Position numbers and translations under genes: made by a program. Of a stretch of DNA of 64,000 nucleotides, positions 26,401 to 38,700 are shown in pieces. Source of the stretch: Saccoglossus kowalevskii (taxonomy: Eukaryota; Hemichordata; Enteropneusta; Harrimaniidae); assembly GCF_000003605.2 (NCBI RefSeq), contig NW_003140815.1, positions 678,918 through 742,917 on the forward strand, given 5' to 3'. The first letter of the stretch is position 1. Each line of letters starts with the position of its first letter. The notes under the pieces are model-generated. The model saw only the letters and a list, made by a program, of their open reading frames with translations, did no database searches and had not been told where the DNA came from.

Positions 26401-29400
26401 TGAAGTCGGAGGTTTCACCGAATGGTATTGAGGCGAGGTACTGCAGGAAATCAGCGGAACTGTGGGTTAGTAAAACTAAACGTTGTTCAATCTTTGAGTG
26501 TGGCCAATGCCGTTAGCGATAGCCTGTTTTAAAGGAAAACTGGGCATAGGCGTTCTTGCCATTAGTGTTGGGCGTGTATTTGCATGGTGTCATACGGATC
26601 TCCCGAAATATGTTGTGGCATATTAGTTCTGTATTTTGAATTTTAAGTGCTTAGGTTAATCCAGAAATTTTGAAAAAAGTATATATTGCAAATAATATTT
26701 CTTGTTCCCCAGGCTATATAATTTGCGATCATTGTAGATCACTTGCTTTGACAGTGCTGGGAGATATCTTTTGGACACCGTACATCTTGCGGGGTAGTGG
26801 ACTCACGCGTGAAGGTGCTTAGCGCTGCGTGTGAAACTACCAAAGTATCAGCTGATGTGTCTGCATTTTCGAGACTAATTTCTAATAGTTACAGGCATTA
26901 GTAGCTTTAATGCAATACGCCTGCCACTAATGGACTTATTGATACAGCTGTTTGGGATTGTGTATATCCTAGTCATTGTTATTTTGACTATCTAGGTGTA
27001 CCTTCAATATGGAATCAGGTTCTAAGCTTAGTTTAGAAGGTAAAGATTTTACATTTCATAACTCAACATCGGAGTATAGAGCGTGAAGAAAGGCAGAAGG
27101 GAATGTGACTTCAAAATGGTAGAGACTGATAGAGGGCTTGAAGAGCAAAAGAAGGTTAGCAGACAGCAGACTGAGTTTGAAGACAATGAAGCTAAGAGAA
27201 AACATGAGTTGGAAATGAAACAACTTGAGTTAAAAAGTTGTCTAAGTAAAAACTCTGATATTAGGTACACTAATTTAGCAAAATCACTTAAGCTTCCAGC
27301 TTTTGTTGATGGGAAGGATGAGTTGGGTAGCTATTTTTGATTGTTTTGCTGCAAGTAATGAGTTGGATAAATCCAAATTGGCTATGTCATTAAGTGCTTT
27401 GTTAACTAGTATTGTTTTAGATGTATATTCTAGGCTCTCAGATATTGCAACAACCGATTATGGGTTAGTTAAAGAAACTTTGCTAAAAAGATATGAATAA
27501 ACGGAGGAGGGCTATAGATTGAGGTTTATGAACTTCAAGCCTAAGGATGGTGAGAGTTCTTAACAGTGTATAGTCAGGCTAAAAAACTATTTTCTTAAAT
27601 GGTTGAGTTGTCTGATACTGATAGATCATTTGATGGCGTGTGTGAATTGATAATAGAGCAACGGTTTATTGATTCTTGTCCCAGGGATGTGTCCATACGC
27701 ATGCATGAGAAGCAGCCTAGAACTCTTGGCTAAGTATGATCGCGAGGGCTCATGACAAAAAGTTCACCTCTCGTTGCGACTATCCATGTATAAAATTGCA
27801 GAGGGCAGGTGGTCAGGAAATTAAGTCCACTGTGGGTATGATATTCAGTGTTATAAATGCAAAGTTATGACCATATATATAGGACATATTGTCCAGAGTG
27901 GCTGTCCCGCATATGAAAGTGCAAAGTGAGACCTTCACAGATGTTATAATTGTGGTCGTTTGGGACTCTGTTACATGTAGACCATCAAAAAAGTTTGGTG
28001 ATAGACCTAATGTGAAGAAAGCTGGTACTGGGTATACATGGTGACATAACAAGATTTTGTCGATTTTGTGATATTTTCCAGAGAACGGTACCTAAAGATA
28101 ACATTGCAAAGGTTCCCCTCAGAAGACGCTACTGATAAACGAGCCATTCAACAGGATTGCTATTGATTTACTTGGTCCTATTTATCCTCTTTGTGAGAAG
28201 GGTCATTGGTATATCTTGAAATTAGTAGACTATGCTACCAGGTATCCAGAGGCAATACCCCTGAAACATATCAGTACAGAAGATGTAGCTGAAGCACTGG
28301 TTGATATGTACAGTAGCTTAGATATACCAGAGGAGATTTTACACGACATGGGAACTCAGTTTCTGTCAGAGTGCATGTGTGAAGTTTATTTGGCAACTGA
28401 CAACCACTCCTTATGTCAATCCAATGTGCAATGGGTTGGTGGAAACGATAAATGGTACATTGAAAACATCAATGCATTGCTATTCGCTTACAGAGAAGTG
28501 CCTCAATGATCAACAGGTTTTGCTTCATTTGAGTGGATGTCCTATGCATATTCTGAAGCAACTTTGGACAACAGAGACAGGGGAACCAGAAGTTAGAAGC
28601 AGTTATCAGTATGTGTTTGAGTTGAGAGTGTGCTTGGATGAAACACTGAAAATTGCCCAGGTAGAGATACAGAAATCCTAGCGAGGGTACAAGCACCACT
28701 GTGATAGAAAGGTGAAAAGAGTCTGTAGCTGACGTGAAATATGACAGGAGCCTGACTCATGATCAGAAGCAATCAGTTGGCTGTCTAGTGCATGAGTATA
28801 AGCACATATTCACAGACCTGCCTGGAACTACCATCCAACTGAGATCTGATGAACCTATAAAATTGAGTCCTTACCCTTGCACTATAGTGTGGGAGAGTCT
28901 TTGAAAGAGAACATTCAAAGTATGCTGAAGATAGGAGAAACTGAATCCCCATATGCATCACCTGTCGTGATAGAGCGCAAAACAGATTGTTCGAATCATA
29001 TATGTATTGACAAGTACTTTACTAAAGTGGATCTTGATAATTAGTTTTGGCAGGTTACTGTGGCGGAGGAGGACATACACAGGTTTTTGAAAATCCCATT
29101 TAGAATGATGAATTCTTGTGCAACCAAGGTCTGTGGTGTGTGATGTTTAGTGTTTTTAGTTTTATCGATGATATTTTGGTTCACACTATCACTTGGTGTG
29201 AGCATTTAAAAGCACTCAGAGAGTTGTTCACCAGGATGGCTGATCCACAGCTCACTGCTAGACCATCCAGATGCACAATAGCTCCTTGTGATATTGATTA
29301 CATCGGTTATCAAGTGGTCAGGGTCAGATTCCACATGAGGATAATGTAAACAAGATTATAAATGTTCCTTGTCCCACTAGGAAGTCAGATCATTTCTTGG

Positions 29401-32400
29401 ACTGACTGGATTTTACAGGGAGTACATACCTAACTATGCAGCTATTGCAGTACCATTAACGGACTTAACAAAGAAGGGCCAACCCATCGATGTTATGTGG
29501 GAAGAAGCACAAGAGAAGGCTTACAGAACTTTATTCGTGTAATAACAAGTAAATCTATATTCAGGTTTACACAAGCCTTACGTGTTACGTAATAATGCTT
29601 CTGATGCTGGGATTGCGGCAGGTCATGATGGAAAGTTATTCCCTGTGAGTTATCACAAAAAATGTGATGTGCAGAAACTTTACAAGTTTCATCTTGAAGG
29701 GCAAGTGATGTCATGAGTTCTTGTTATTTATTTTTATTTTAATTTGCATATGTAATTTTGCAATGTGCTCCTTCTGTGGCAGTATGGATATACTGTGGGA
29801 GCTAAGATGACGGAGTAGGTAGTGAGGAAGAGTGGTTGGTGAAGTTGGAAGTTTCAGTGAAGGGTATTAAGGCAAAGTACTGCAGGGAATTAGCGGAACT
29901 GTGAGTTAGTAACGGTATACATTAGTCAATATTTGAGTGTGGCCAATGCCATTAGGAATAACCTGTTTTTAAAGGAACAGGCGGAAGCGATCTGGCCATT
30001 ATTGTTGGGCGTATTTTACATGGTGTCATATTGATCTCTACAAAGCATAGCGTTCTGTGACATGTATGTATCAGCTAAAACAACTAGGATTGACTACATA
30101 GTAGTAATCGTATTTCAACAGAACACATTGCTTTGTAATAACGGATCACAAAAATGTGGGGATTTTCAGCACGTACATACTATATCAGTTTAAACCTATA
30201 TGCACATACAGAGTTGTACGACTTGCAGCCAGGCTCTACTACACAATATTGTATTGCGGAAAATAAAAAATAAAAAAAAATAAAAAACATACCACAAATC
30301 TAAGTACATGAACAACAACCAAAACCAGGTTATGAATATAAATAGCAAAGATGACGGAAAGCTGAATATAAACCAAGATAGAAAATTGAGAGGATGATCA
30401 TCAAAGCGCCTGAAAACAAACAAACAAACAGACTATACATATGGAAACATATATATGACTATCAACATATACGTTAGTTGTATTAATAACATTATCAACT
30501 GTCTTTCTAATACAAACATTAATCCAATGGTAATGCATATTGTATTCCCTCAAATAACATAGCTCATCCGGATTATTAATAGCTCAACAGGCATGCGCAT
30601 AGACTCAATTACAAAATGTATTAAACTTACTCATCCAAATTTGACAGTAATATAAGTTGACTTGATGTACCAATCAATGTAGCTGTGCCACCAACATTAG
30701 CGGCATAACATATTGCGAACATCAAAGCTTTTCCAAATAATCGATAATCTTCGGATAAATGTAAACCATTGCTGTCATTATCGATCTTTATCTCTGAGTC
30801 AGTAGCTTTTTTCTCTAGTATGCTTATCAAACAAACATGGAAAACAAGTTTTTTTTATCAGTGTATCTCATTATTATTTTGTGCGCTGAGATCCCAGTTG
30901 CGGTTAAATACAGATACATCAACATATGCTCCCTGCAGGCTTTTGAGACACTACCAAAGTGTAGTCAATTCACATTATATTGACAATATCGAGTTAGTTG
31001 GAAAAGAACCCAGCATTTGTTGTAGATTTCCTGTATTGCAATAGTAGTGTAGTTGTCGTTATGTTGATGTGTAAATGTGTATGTGTTTTATGTGCCTTGT
31101 TTATCCAATCAAAGACCAACTCACAGAACATGTGGTGTGTTGTCTTGTAAAGTAATTGTAGAACCGTTCTGTTGCTCTGTGTCATTCTTCGCGATATACT
31201 CTGTACCAGTGGTGTCGTCATACACGTCCCCCATCTCTATATGATGAGATTCCTTGGTGTACTCTTCCTATCATAAAGGTTAAAACACGTTTATAATTTC
31301 AATGGCAGAATTACAAATCTCTGTTGATATTTATGTATGCAAATAGGATATTTACCTTTGGTAATGTGTTTAATTCTGATAATCGAACTAAGACAGCTTG
31401 GGCTATGGGTAGCATCATTGCCGCAGTAGCTGTATTGCTCATCCACGCTGATAAAAACCATGTGACCAACATAAAGCTCAGGAGCAGCCTGCCAAAAGAC
31501 AACGAGTACAAAGTATAAAATGTATGCAAACTGTCAACATACATAGCTTGTCTATAGATGATGCAATTTGAAACATTTAACACAATTGCGTTACTCACCA
31601 TCTTTGTTTTGTGCCGGAAATCATCAATACAGATAACGCTATTCGCCGATGAAGATTCCAGTGTTCAATTGCAATAGCCATCATTATACCTCCAAGTAAC
31701 AGAGCGCTGGTGTCCTTGAAATACATCGAAGCTGTAGCGCCACCATCCATAATGCCAAACACGGGGAATAGTGCCAGTGGTATCAAAGCAGTAACGGCTA
31801 TAGGCATGCATTCAAAAATCCAATAGAATGACATCACTATTAAGATATATCCACAGTAAGATTCCTATGACAGAAAATAATGTGTATAAATAATGTACCA
31901 TAATATATTTTACTGTTTAATGTACCACGCTGCTAGTAAGCAGATATTGTTTAATGAAACACTTAAAATTCCTCAGAAAGGATTAAAATTGTTACACTAA
32001 CTACTAGGATACATATATATAACATACAAATTTTACAAGAAAATACTATCTAAAGCATGACAATAGTTTTAAAAAAACAATTAAAAAACTGGTGATAATA
32101 AAAAAAAATATAAGCAATATATATCAATGAAACATGGAAAAGGATTAAAAGGAAAATGTTTATGTTAATTTGCCAGTGTTGCTGTCTAAGGTTCGTGTTA
32201 TTTTTGATAAATTGGGCAACTGATATGTGTACATTCAGGTTTATATAACATATTAATTATAAAAATAGTTGGTAGTCACTCATATACATGAAGTTTATAA
32301 TGTGTTTAATAGTGTAAATAGTGTACAATTGATTTGTGTATAATACAATGATACTATAATGTCAACATATCAAAACCTAGTCAACTTCAGTAGTTACCCG

Positions 32401-35400
32401 TCTACAAAGTAAAATACTATTAATAATACAAAGAAGTCGCAAATATATGTGCAGGAACAACCGTGGAGCATCTAAAACTTTTGGCACAGTAACTAGTGGG
32501 TTCACCTAGAATATCAACCTCTTTGCAGGTCGACCAGCATTAATCCTTCCAGGCCTACTACTCAGGTCATCAAGCTCAATAGGATCAGGGGACACAGCTT
32601 ACCGTTCATAATGATCCTCCTTATTCTCCTCAGAATTCAACTAAGGTATTGATATGCATGTAGGAGTGTCACAGAATATAGGTGTGTGTTTATGAATATC
32701 AAGCGGTATAGATGTATGTAGAGGGCTAAAAATTGGAGCTTACCTGGAGTCTACCTCTGAGTTGCTGAATGTATTCTAGATTGTATTGCTGTGTTCATCA
32801 GGAGTTTCTCCAAAACACAGGTCCATGGGTAGTTGCGCCTCACGTCCAAACATCTAGTAGTAAGGCCACATCGACTTAATTGTATGGATGACATCTGCGC
32901 GCGCATTAGTTTTCGCCTGTTTTCAAAAAAAATCCACGACCACGAGTCTCCACAGATCGTTTTTTCTGTCCGGAACTTGCCGATTCATATTGTCGCAAAG
33001 CGCCAGCTTGTCGTAAAACTCGTTCCTCAAAACGTGTCAATTTTGTCGTAAATGATCTTCTGCACAAGCGTATTGCGTTGCGGAGAATTCCAACATGGCG
33101 ACCACGCCACCAAAATACGTGAGCATAAAAGTTCAAAAAGGAAAAAATGGAAGGATTGTAGACTGGTATGCAGTTGACGTCGGCCAGGGAGATGTGACGT
33201 TTACACAGCTATACAAGAGATTGGTACCCGCAAGCGAGTTTTGCCCAGACAACTTTAAGGACATATTGTCCAGAGTGGCTGTCCCGCATTTCTTCTGCAA
33301 CGATGAGAGAAATGGGAGAGGAGTGGAGGTGTATGGTGGCCTAAAAGTCGGTCAGGCGGCAAACATGTTGTTTTTGTTGTGGTTCAATTCGTAATACCAG
33401 CTCTGTAGTCCTGTGGTTTTAGCAGAATTTTTTTTTGGCAAGATGTTTTTTTTCACTCTCTCGCATTGGTTTTGGGATCTCCAGAAGATGTCATCCATAC
33501 AATAAATCAGTGTGGCCTAAGGTGAAACATTGGTACTATTGTTTCTATAACAGTTGTAGGCATGCACTAAAAACTAATATGCTGGCTCCTATGCATTTTG
33601 TCCTTTGTCTTCCACAGTTCACAGCATGTTTAACAGGGGCCTATTAAAACGTTCAGGCTGTGGATCTCCCTTGGGATGGTAAGATGTCGTTCTTGATTTC
33701 CAAATGCCCAGTATCTGGAATATCTCCTTCAGCAAACGACTCTCACAATGGTCAGAGTGGAGATGCATTGGCAGGCCATAAGGAACAAAGTACTTTTTCA
33801 AACGAACTTTGGCTACCATTTTGGCCTCTTGGTCCTTGGTGGTAAACGCTCGTGCATATCTGGTGTAATGATCAGTAACAGCCAGAATAGTTTGAGTATT
33901 ACTGCAGTCTGGTGTAAGGTAATAAAATCTTTGCATACTATGGGACCACTGGTTCGAATATTAACTAATGGAGCTGTTCTCTAAGGTAAGGAGTTCCGTT
34001 GGACACACTGTCCACAGTTTGGCTCAATACATTCTGGGGGAATACAGTCTCTACAAGGGTTAGCTGAAACTCAACAGTTTTTTTTTAAGTAGAAGTACAA
34101 TAAGCCACTTCTCCATCAACATGGTACCACGTCTTCAGCACACTCCATACTGTATGCTAATTGCACCAACTACCTCTCAAGGTATTACTTCATCAGGTTC
34201 TTGACAACGAACCTCTAACCGAGATCTCAATCTTTCTATTTCTTTCTCCATGGATGGAATATCACTAGCATCAGTTTGGGGTCGGCATGATAATGAATCA
34301 GCGTCAATGTTGAGGCATCCTCTACGATAGTGCAGAATAAAATAATAGGCAGCAAGACCAATGGTGACCTGCTACATCTAGTTTGGCAGTAGTTTGCAGA
34401 TAGGTAAGTGGATCATTGTCTGTAAGTTGACAGGTGGGTGTCAACCGATCTCCAGATGGCTCAGTCACACTGCAATAGGTCACATCAGCTTTCATTTTCT
34501 AGGACATCTTCTTTCGTATTTTCGGTGGAAGATACCCAGCATGTGAGTCATTCAGTGGTTTCAATATTTGGGCATAGTTTGCCAGAAACCGGCGATAATA
34601 ACCTAAACATCCAAATAAGGATTTTAGTTCTCTGATATTTTTGGAAGTAGGCAAAGTCTTCGAGGCCTCTATTTTGTCAGGATCTAGTTTAACTCACCTT
34701 GCTAACAATGTGCACAAGATATTTTGTCACTTTTCTGCACACAGCTTCAAACCATATTTAGCTTGTCTATCAAGCAACTTCATAAGTCAGTTCTCTGCTT
34801 CTCCCAGGGTGCGACCAAATACGATCAGGTCATCTAGGTATACGAGGACATCCAATAAATGCATATCAGACATGCATTTCTCCATCAAGCGTTGGAATGT
34901 AGCGGATGCTCCAGTAATACTTTGCGGCATGCGTTCAAACTGGTAGAACCCTAGAGGACATATGAATGCAGTCTTCTCTTTATTGGCTTCATCCACAGGT
35001 ATCTGATAATATTCAAATTTAGGACATGGAACCATGTACATCCATTTGAACAATCCAATGCATTATGTATTCTTGGTACAGTATATTGACGTTGATTCAG
35101 TGTTCGATATCCACACATAGTTTTAAAGTTCCATTCTTTTTCCTCACCAGGACAATTGATGAAGCATATTGACTCATAGATTCCTTAATAATACCTGCAT
35201 CAAATAAATCCTGGATGTGCATCCTGGCATCATCAAAGTCTTCAGGAGTAATCCTCCTGGACCTTTCCCTGAAAGGGGTAGAATCACGCAGAGAAATTCT
35301 ATGCTCCACTGCTGAAGTACAACCCACATCCCAGTCATGACGTGGGAGTACATGTTGACAATTCATTTTCTTGGTTATTCTCTTCTTGTCATCTTTGCTG

Positions 35401-37050
35401 AGGGGTGCACTGCCAAAATTAACAGTCACATTCCCTTTCTGAGACACGTCTACTGATAACCAACACAGCGAGTACTTGCTTTAGGTTCAACTTTCTGTGA
35501 ATATAACTCACTGGGTTGTACACCCAATCAGGTACATGCAACTCAGCGAGTACACTCTTTGGGGTACCACTACCTTGAACTTCTGGAGATTTTCAGACTT
35601 CAGTTGGGCTACACTGCTCTTTACAATTAGTCCACCAGGAAGGTTGAAACATTGGGGTGAAGTAGTGTCGTCTTGGGTAGTCCTGCCTTCACTCTGGTCA
35701 CTCCAGTCAGAGACAGCACATTTTCGCATCTGTTTCACTTCACTCATCCTTCCATTCAAGTCATACTTGTCCAGTATGGTAACTTGCTTGTATGCTTGAG
35801 TACACAAACTATTCACTGTCTTCTTCTACCCAATGAATACTACTACGAATCACCTGTGTTGATGTTTGAAGATAGTTATCAATTTAAAACACCACCCCAT
35901 TCCCAAAGAAAGGCAATGGTATTTTCTGAGAGGGGTGCACTCTCAAGTCGTTACTTTGTGCTATTTTTTTTATTTTTTCTCATTTTGCGCTTTTTCAAAT
36001 GTTATAAATTATAAAATACAATTACCACAATGATAACAATTATTATGGAAAATTCATGTACCGATCATGTCCCTCTCTAAGAGTATCTTGGCCTCCTATT
36101 GAAAATGGGATGGCCAAATCTGACGACCATAGCTCCCAAAATCTCCCTGCATTTGGACCCCATTTTGTAAGCTCCTTGAAAAAGATGGTTCGAAGCAACA
36201 CATTTGGTCCTTTGCCCGTCCAGGATGAATGATGTCTGCCTGCAGTAATCTGATACTTGTGTTACGACAATTATTTGCTGTGTTTGTTTACGTATATTTA
36301 GACCAAGAACAGCAAACGGGCCCAACAGCTTCACGATGGACACCATTAAATTATGAATGCGCGAGTCCAGCACGTGCACAGATTGAACATATTTTGGGTA
36401 CACCCGACAACAATATTTCTAGGTGAATGCCAACTGTCCGCCTTCATAAAGGCACCCCTTACTTCACACATCACAAGTTGAACTTCTATCCAATGGCTAC
36501 TACTACGAATTGCCTGTGTTGATGATGTCTGGAGATCGTTATCAATTTAAATCACTTTGGGCCACCTCGTTCTCGAAAGGAGGCAGTGGTATTTACTGAG
36601 AGGGACGTACTCTCAAGTCATTTATGCTACATTTTCGTATTTTTCCCGTTTTGTCTATTTTAAATGTAATAAATTATAAAGTACAATCAAAACAACGATT
36701 ACAATTATTATGGACAATTCATATACCGATCATGCCCCTCTCTAAAAGTATCTTGGCCTCCTATTGAAAATGGGATGGCCTATTCTGATGATAACATCTC
36801 CAGACGCCACTTGAATCAGCACAGGCGACTCCTTAGCAAGTTTACTGACGATGTTGGTAATTAGGTGTTCCTTTCATTCACGCGTGCGTCCACAGTGATA
36901 ATGTAACCAGTAACCGAAGATTAACGTGTCACTCACCGAAGTCGGGATGATGATAATCAACGGTAGACATAAAATGGGAACTAAAATAATCACAAATATG
37001 CCCAAAAACGACCATAGCTCCCAAAATATCTCCCTGCATTTGGACCCCAT
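23457..37050 (-). CDS. SLC13A2/3/5-like: Gene C: SLC13-family cotransporter, 13 exons, 621 aa, with transposon-laden introns
   Basis: Exons in transcript order: 36937-37050, 31599-31864, 31356-31488, 31125-31267, 30631-30822, 30293-30409, 26046-26159, 25525-25626, 25314-25411, 25023-25141, 24571-24732, 24064-24201, 23457-23624. They total 1,866 nt and are in frame; stop TGA at 23457. Exon lengths equal those of A except exon 13, which has two extra codons. It is the closest relative of A, including flanking DNA. The frame is open, but several residues near the ion sites differ from the family: WMSNTATAAMM in exon 3, SNS in place of SNT at about 505-507, and VANFPNATVF in exon 12 where A and B have VATAPNAMAF. 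This could mean altered transport or early decay. Intron 1 (about 5 kb) and intron 6 (about 4.1 kb) each hold an LTR-element fossil. Intron 10 has a GC donor; intron 8 has a gtgggt donor. Confidence 0.86.
26254..26606 (+). repeat. 5' LTR-like repeat of the intron 6 fossil (alignable part)
   Basis: Begins TGATGT and aligns with 29,706-30,041, sharing blocks such as ctgtggcagtatggatata and gagtgtggccaatgcc. The true 5' LTR may run further right than the part alignable with the truncated 3' copy. Confidence 0.8.
29706..30041 (+). repeat. 3' LTR-like repeat of the intron 6 fossil, truncated
   Basis: Begins TGATGT like the 5' copy and aligns with it for about 335 bp. It then stops and sequence matching intron 6 of gene A resumes near 30,085. 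Confidence 0.78.
32864..33517. mobile_element. 654-bp TIR element with TAA target duplication, nested in the Ty3/gypsy fossil
   Basis: The left end starts GGCCACATCGACTTAATTG and the right end, reverse-complemented, starts GGCCACACTGATTTATTG; both then continue TATGGATGACATCT, making TIRs of about 33 bp. TAA flanks both sides (32,861-32,863 and 33,518-33,520). A 3-bp TAA/TTA duplication is typical of PIF/Harbinger DNA transposons, so I place it there tentatively. It splits the integrase region of the older fossil, which dates it as the younger event. It contains one 99-codon plus-strand ORF and is too short to encode a transposase, so it is non-autonomous or internally deleted. Confidence 0.72.
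33095..33394 (+). CDS. 99-codon ORF inside the TIR element, function unknown
   Basis: The ATG sits in a good context (aacATGG) and starts MATTPPKYVSIKVQKGKNG. The frame is open for 99 codons with balanced amino-acid use (RIVDWYAVDVGQGDVTFTQL) and higher GC than its surroundings. I do not recognise the family. It may be the first exon of the parent transposon's protein or a captured host exon. It lies wholly within the TIR element and has no visible continuation. A 32-bp stretch within it is also present in the gag-like region of the intron 6 fossil. Confidence 0.45.
   Translation: MATTPPKYVSIKVQKGKNGRIVDWYAVDVGQGDVTFTQLYKRLVPASEFCPDNFKDILSRVAVPHFFCNDERNGRGVEVYGGLKVGQAANMLFLLWFNS
35825..36776. 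repeat. About 300-bp direct repeat pair in intron 1 of gene C
   Basis: The stretch 35,825-36,112 recurs diverged at about 36,485-36,776. Shared blocks include tactactacgaat.gcctgtg, gagaggg.cgtactctcaag and the end gtatcttggcctcctattga. The copies are about 660 bp apart and in the same orientation. The first copy abuts a partial exon 1 duplicate and the second lies upstream of the real exon 1. The pair could be remnants of an LTR or of a local tandem duplication; I favour the latter. Confidence 0.7.
36124..36238 (-). pseudogene. Partial duplicate of exon 1 and 5' UTR of gene C
   Basis: On the minus strand an ATG at 36,163 is followed by MGSKCREI, as in the real exon 1 (36,937-37,050). It then loses two bases relative to it and ends abruptly after about 40 bp without reaching the membrane segment or donor. 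Upstream bases 36,164-36,238 match the 5' UTR of C at 37,051-37,122. It lies inside intron 1. Confidence 0.8.
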
Positions 37051-38700
37051 TTTGTCAGCTCCTTGAAAAAGATGGTTCGATGCAACACCTTTGCCTATGC
37101 CGTTCAGAATGAATGATGTCTCTTCAATATCAACAGTGCACAATGATATCAGTCATGCCCGTAGCCAGGGAGTTCTTTTCACTGTTTATGGGACTAACGA
37201 GCGCCGAAAATGGATATTACGTGGTATATCTTAAGGATGGCGTCATTGAAACTACTGCGCAACGATACTGCGCATAACAAATTGTCGTTCGATGTACTGG
37301 TGTTGTGCTGGCCTCTGGTGCTTTCGGGGTTGCTTTCAGGTTTTGAAGGAACTTTAGCCATCCAGAATATGCAGCCAACGCGCCACTATGGATATTGATA
37401 TTTAGGGTATTCTTTATAAGAAGCAAGATTGTACGGCAAAGGCGTCACTGTACGTAAAACAAGTCATTAATGAGTTTAAAAGGTGACGCCTATTTTGCTG
37501 TAACATCACTGTTTGAGGTGAGATCATTTTTAATTGGGTGATATGATTGTTTTGCTTTATAGATGGTGACCTAATATACAATTACACTCTATACAAGTTT
37601 CCAATGATACAGGATACGGTGTTTATGGTGGTTAATCACCTCTCGAAGCTCGCTCGGGAATATGCAGGTCACTGAGATCTCGAAAGTAACTAACACAGTA
37701 GTACGACATGAACACCTGCTAGAACCTCAATAACAGTTATAAAACATGATAAAACACTTACATTTTACCGCGCTAAGGAAACACACAAAATGAGTTACAA
37801 TTACGTAACGGCGGTCTAACAAACACGCTGTCTAAGATGTGGTTGACTTTTAGGCTATATGATTTTGCGATGAAAATTCATAAGCCTAACATTATGTACG
37901 TAGATCTTGCGTTAGGTTACACCTGATACGATTTCTTCGTGCAGGTTACATGAGACCAATGACTACACATTCCGAAATATCAACACTCTAGCACACGTGT
38001 ACTCGTTCACGCATTTCATCTTCGGTCGGCTATAGTGTGCATAAATTACATCCTTCTTTGATTTGATTAATTTGTAAAAACAAAGAGAAGATATCATGAA
38101 AATAACAATAATATTTTTTTTTACAAAATTGAATGCTACATTACATTTTTTATCATTTTGTATATTGCATAATTGTTTTTCAGTTCATTATCAATGTTGT
38201 ACACCCGCGTATCAGTCAATGGGACGAATTACGCAATTTATTCATTCAAATATGCTAAGGTTGACCCGGGGGTTGAGAAAAATGTGAGAAAAGATTTGGG
38301 TTACGTGTACAGAGATAAAAATTATTTCTACATTTTTAGTGAAAATAGTACATTGTTAGTAAAAAGCGACCGATGTGATATGATGGTGAAGAGCTCTGTT
38401 TGCATAACAAAAAAATAGAGATTCCTGGTCTCAGATGTGCCTTTTATTTACAGTCACGTAAAACTCATTGTTGTTTCTTTTCTCTAGGATAGTTTCAATG
38501 CAGCTCGTACACTCACCAACTCGCTTCTAGGCTATTTCCTTCTTTCGCTTAGCTTCCAGTAATCGCACAGTTACAGGTGTGCCATAAAAGGTCCTGAAGT
38601 ACACAGCAATAATGTATTCATTATGCGTCGTTTTTGTGATTATTATTATTTACAGCTTAAATGAAATGCTGTCGGACAATAGTGTCAATGTTTCTTGAGT
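37051..38700. repeat. 5' flank of gene C, paralogous to the 5' flank of gene A
   Basis: Intergenic; no gene seen. It aligns in blocks with 9,090-10,730 upstream of gene A and should contain the promoter of C. Short frames here (for example 38,173-38,418) have no family signature. Confidence 0.78.

Larger units (their letters stand above)
26254..30041 (+). mobile_element. Fossil Ty3/gypsy-like LTR element with Gmr1-like gene order, in intron 6 of gene C
   Basis: A broken LTR retroelement on the opposite strand to the host gene. Parts in order: 5' LTR-like repeat from 26,254, gag-like region (about 27,050-27,950, with a charged helical segment and a CCHC-like knuckle), integrase (about 28,100-28,700, with the family pattern NRIAIDLLGP and DYATRYPEAIPLKHI), reverse transcriptase (about 28,800-29,345, FIDDILV box and CTIAPCDIDYIGYQV), RNase H region (about 29,400-29,700), then a truncated 3' LTR to about 30,041. 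Integrase lies before reverse transcriptase, the order seen in Gmr1-like Ty3/gypsy elements. Many breaks are present and it is clearly dead. The two LTR copies differ at roughly one position in eight by eye, so it is an old insertion. Gene A lacks it at the equivalent place. Confidence 0.82.
32480..35820 (-). mobile_element. Fossil Ty3/gypsy-like pol region in intron 1 of gene C, with a nested insertion
   Basis: Minus-strand pol remnants in the usual Ty3/gypsy order. Reverse transcriptase lies at about 34,650-35,450 (SIVLVRKKNGTLKLCVD, then FICPLGFYQFERMP and VYLDDLIVFGRT). A region past RNase H lies near 34,180-34,320. Integrase lies at about 33,620-33,940 (AVTDHYTRYARAFTTKDQEA) and continues near 32,730-32,860 after a foreign insert. 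The pol tail is near 32,510-32,620. No gag region or LTR pair was identified with confidence. It is broken in several places and old. It lies in the same orientation as gene C and is absent from the equivalent intron of gene A. Confidence 0.8.
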
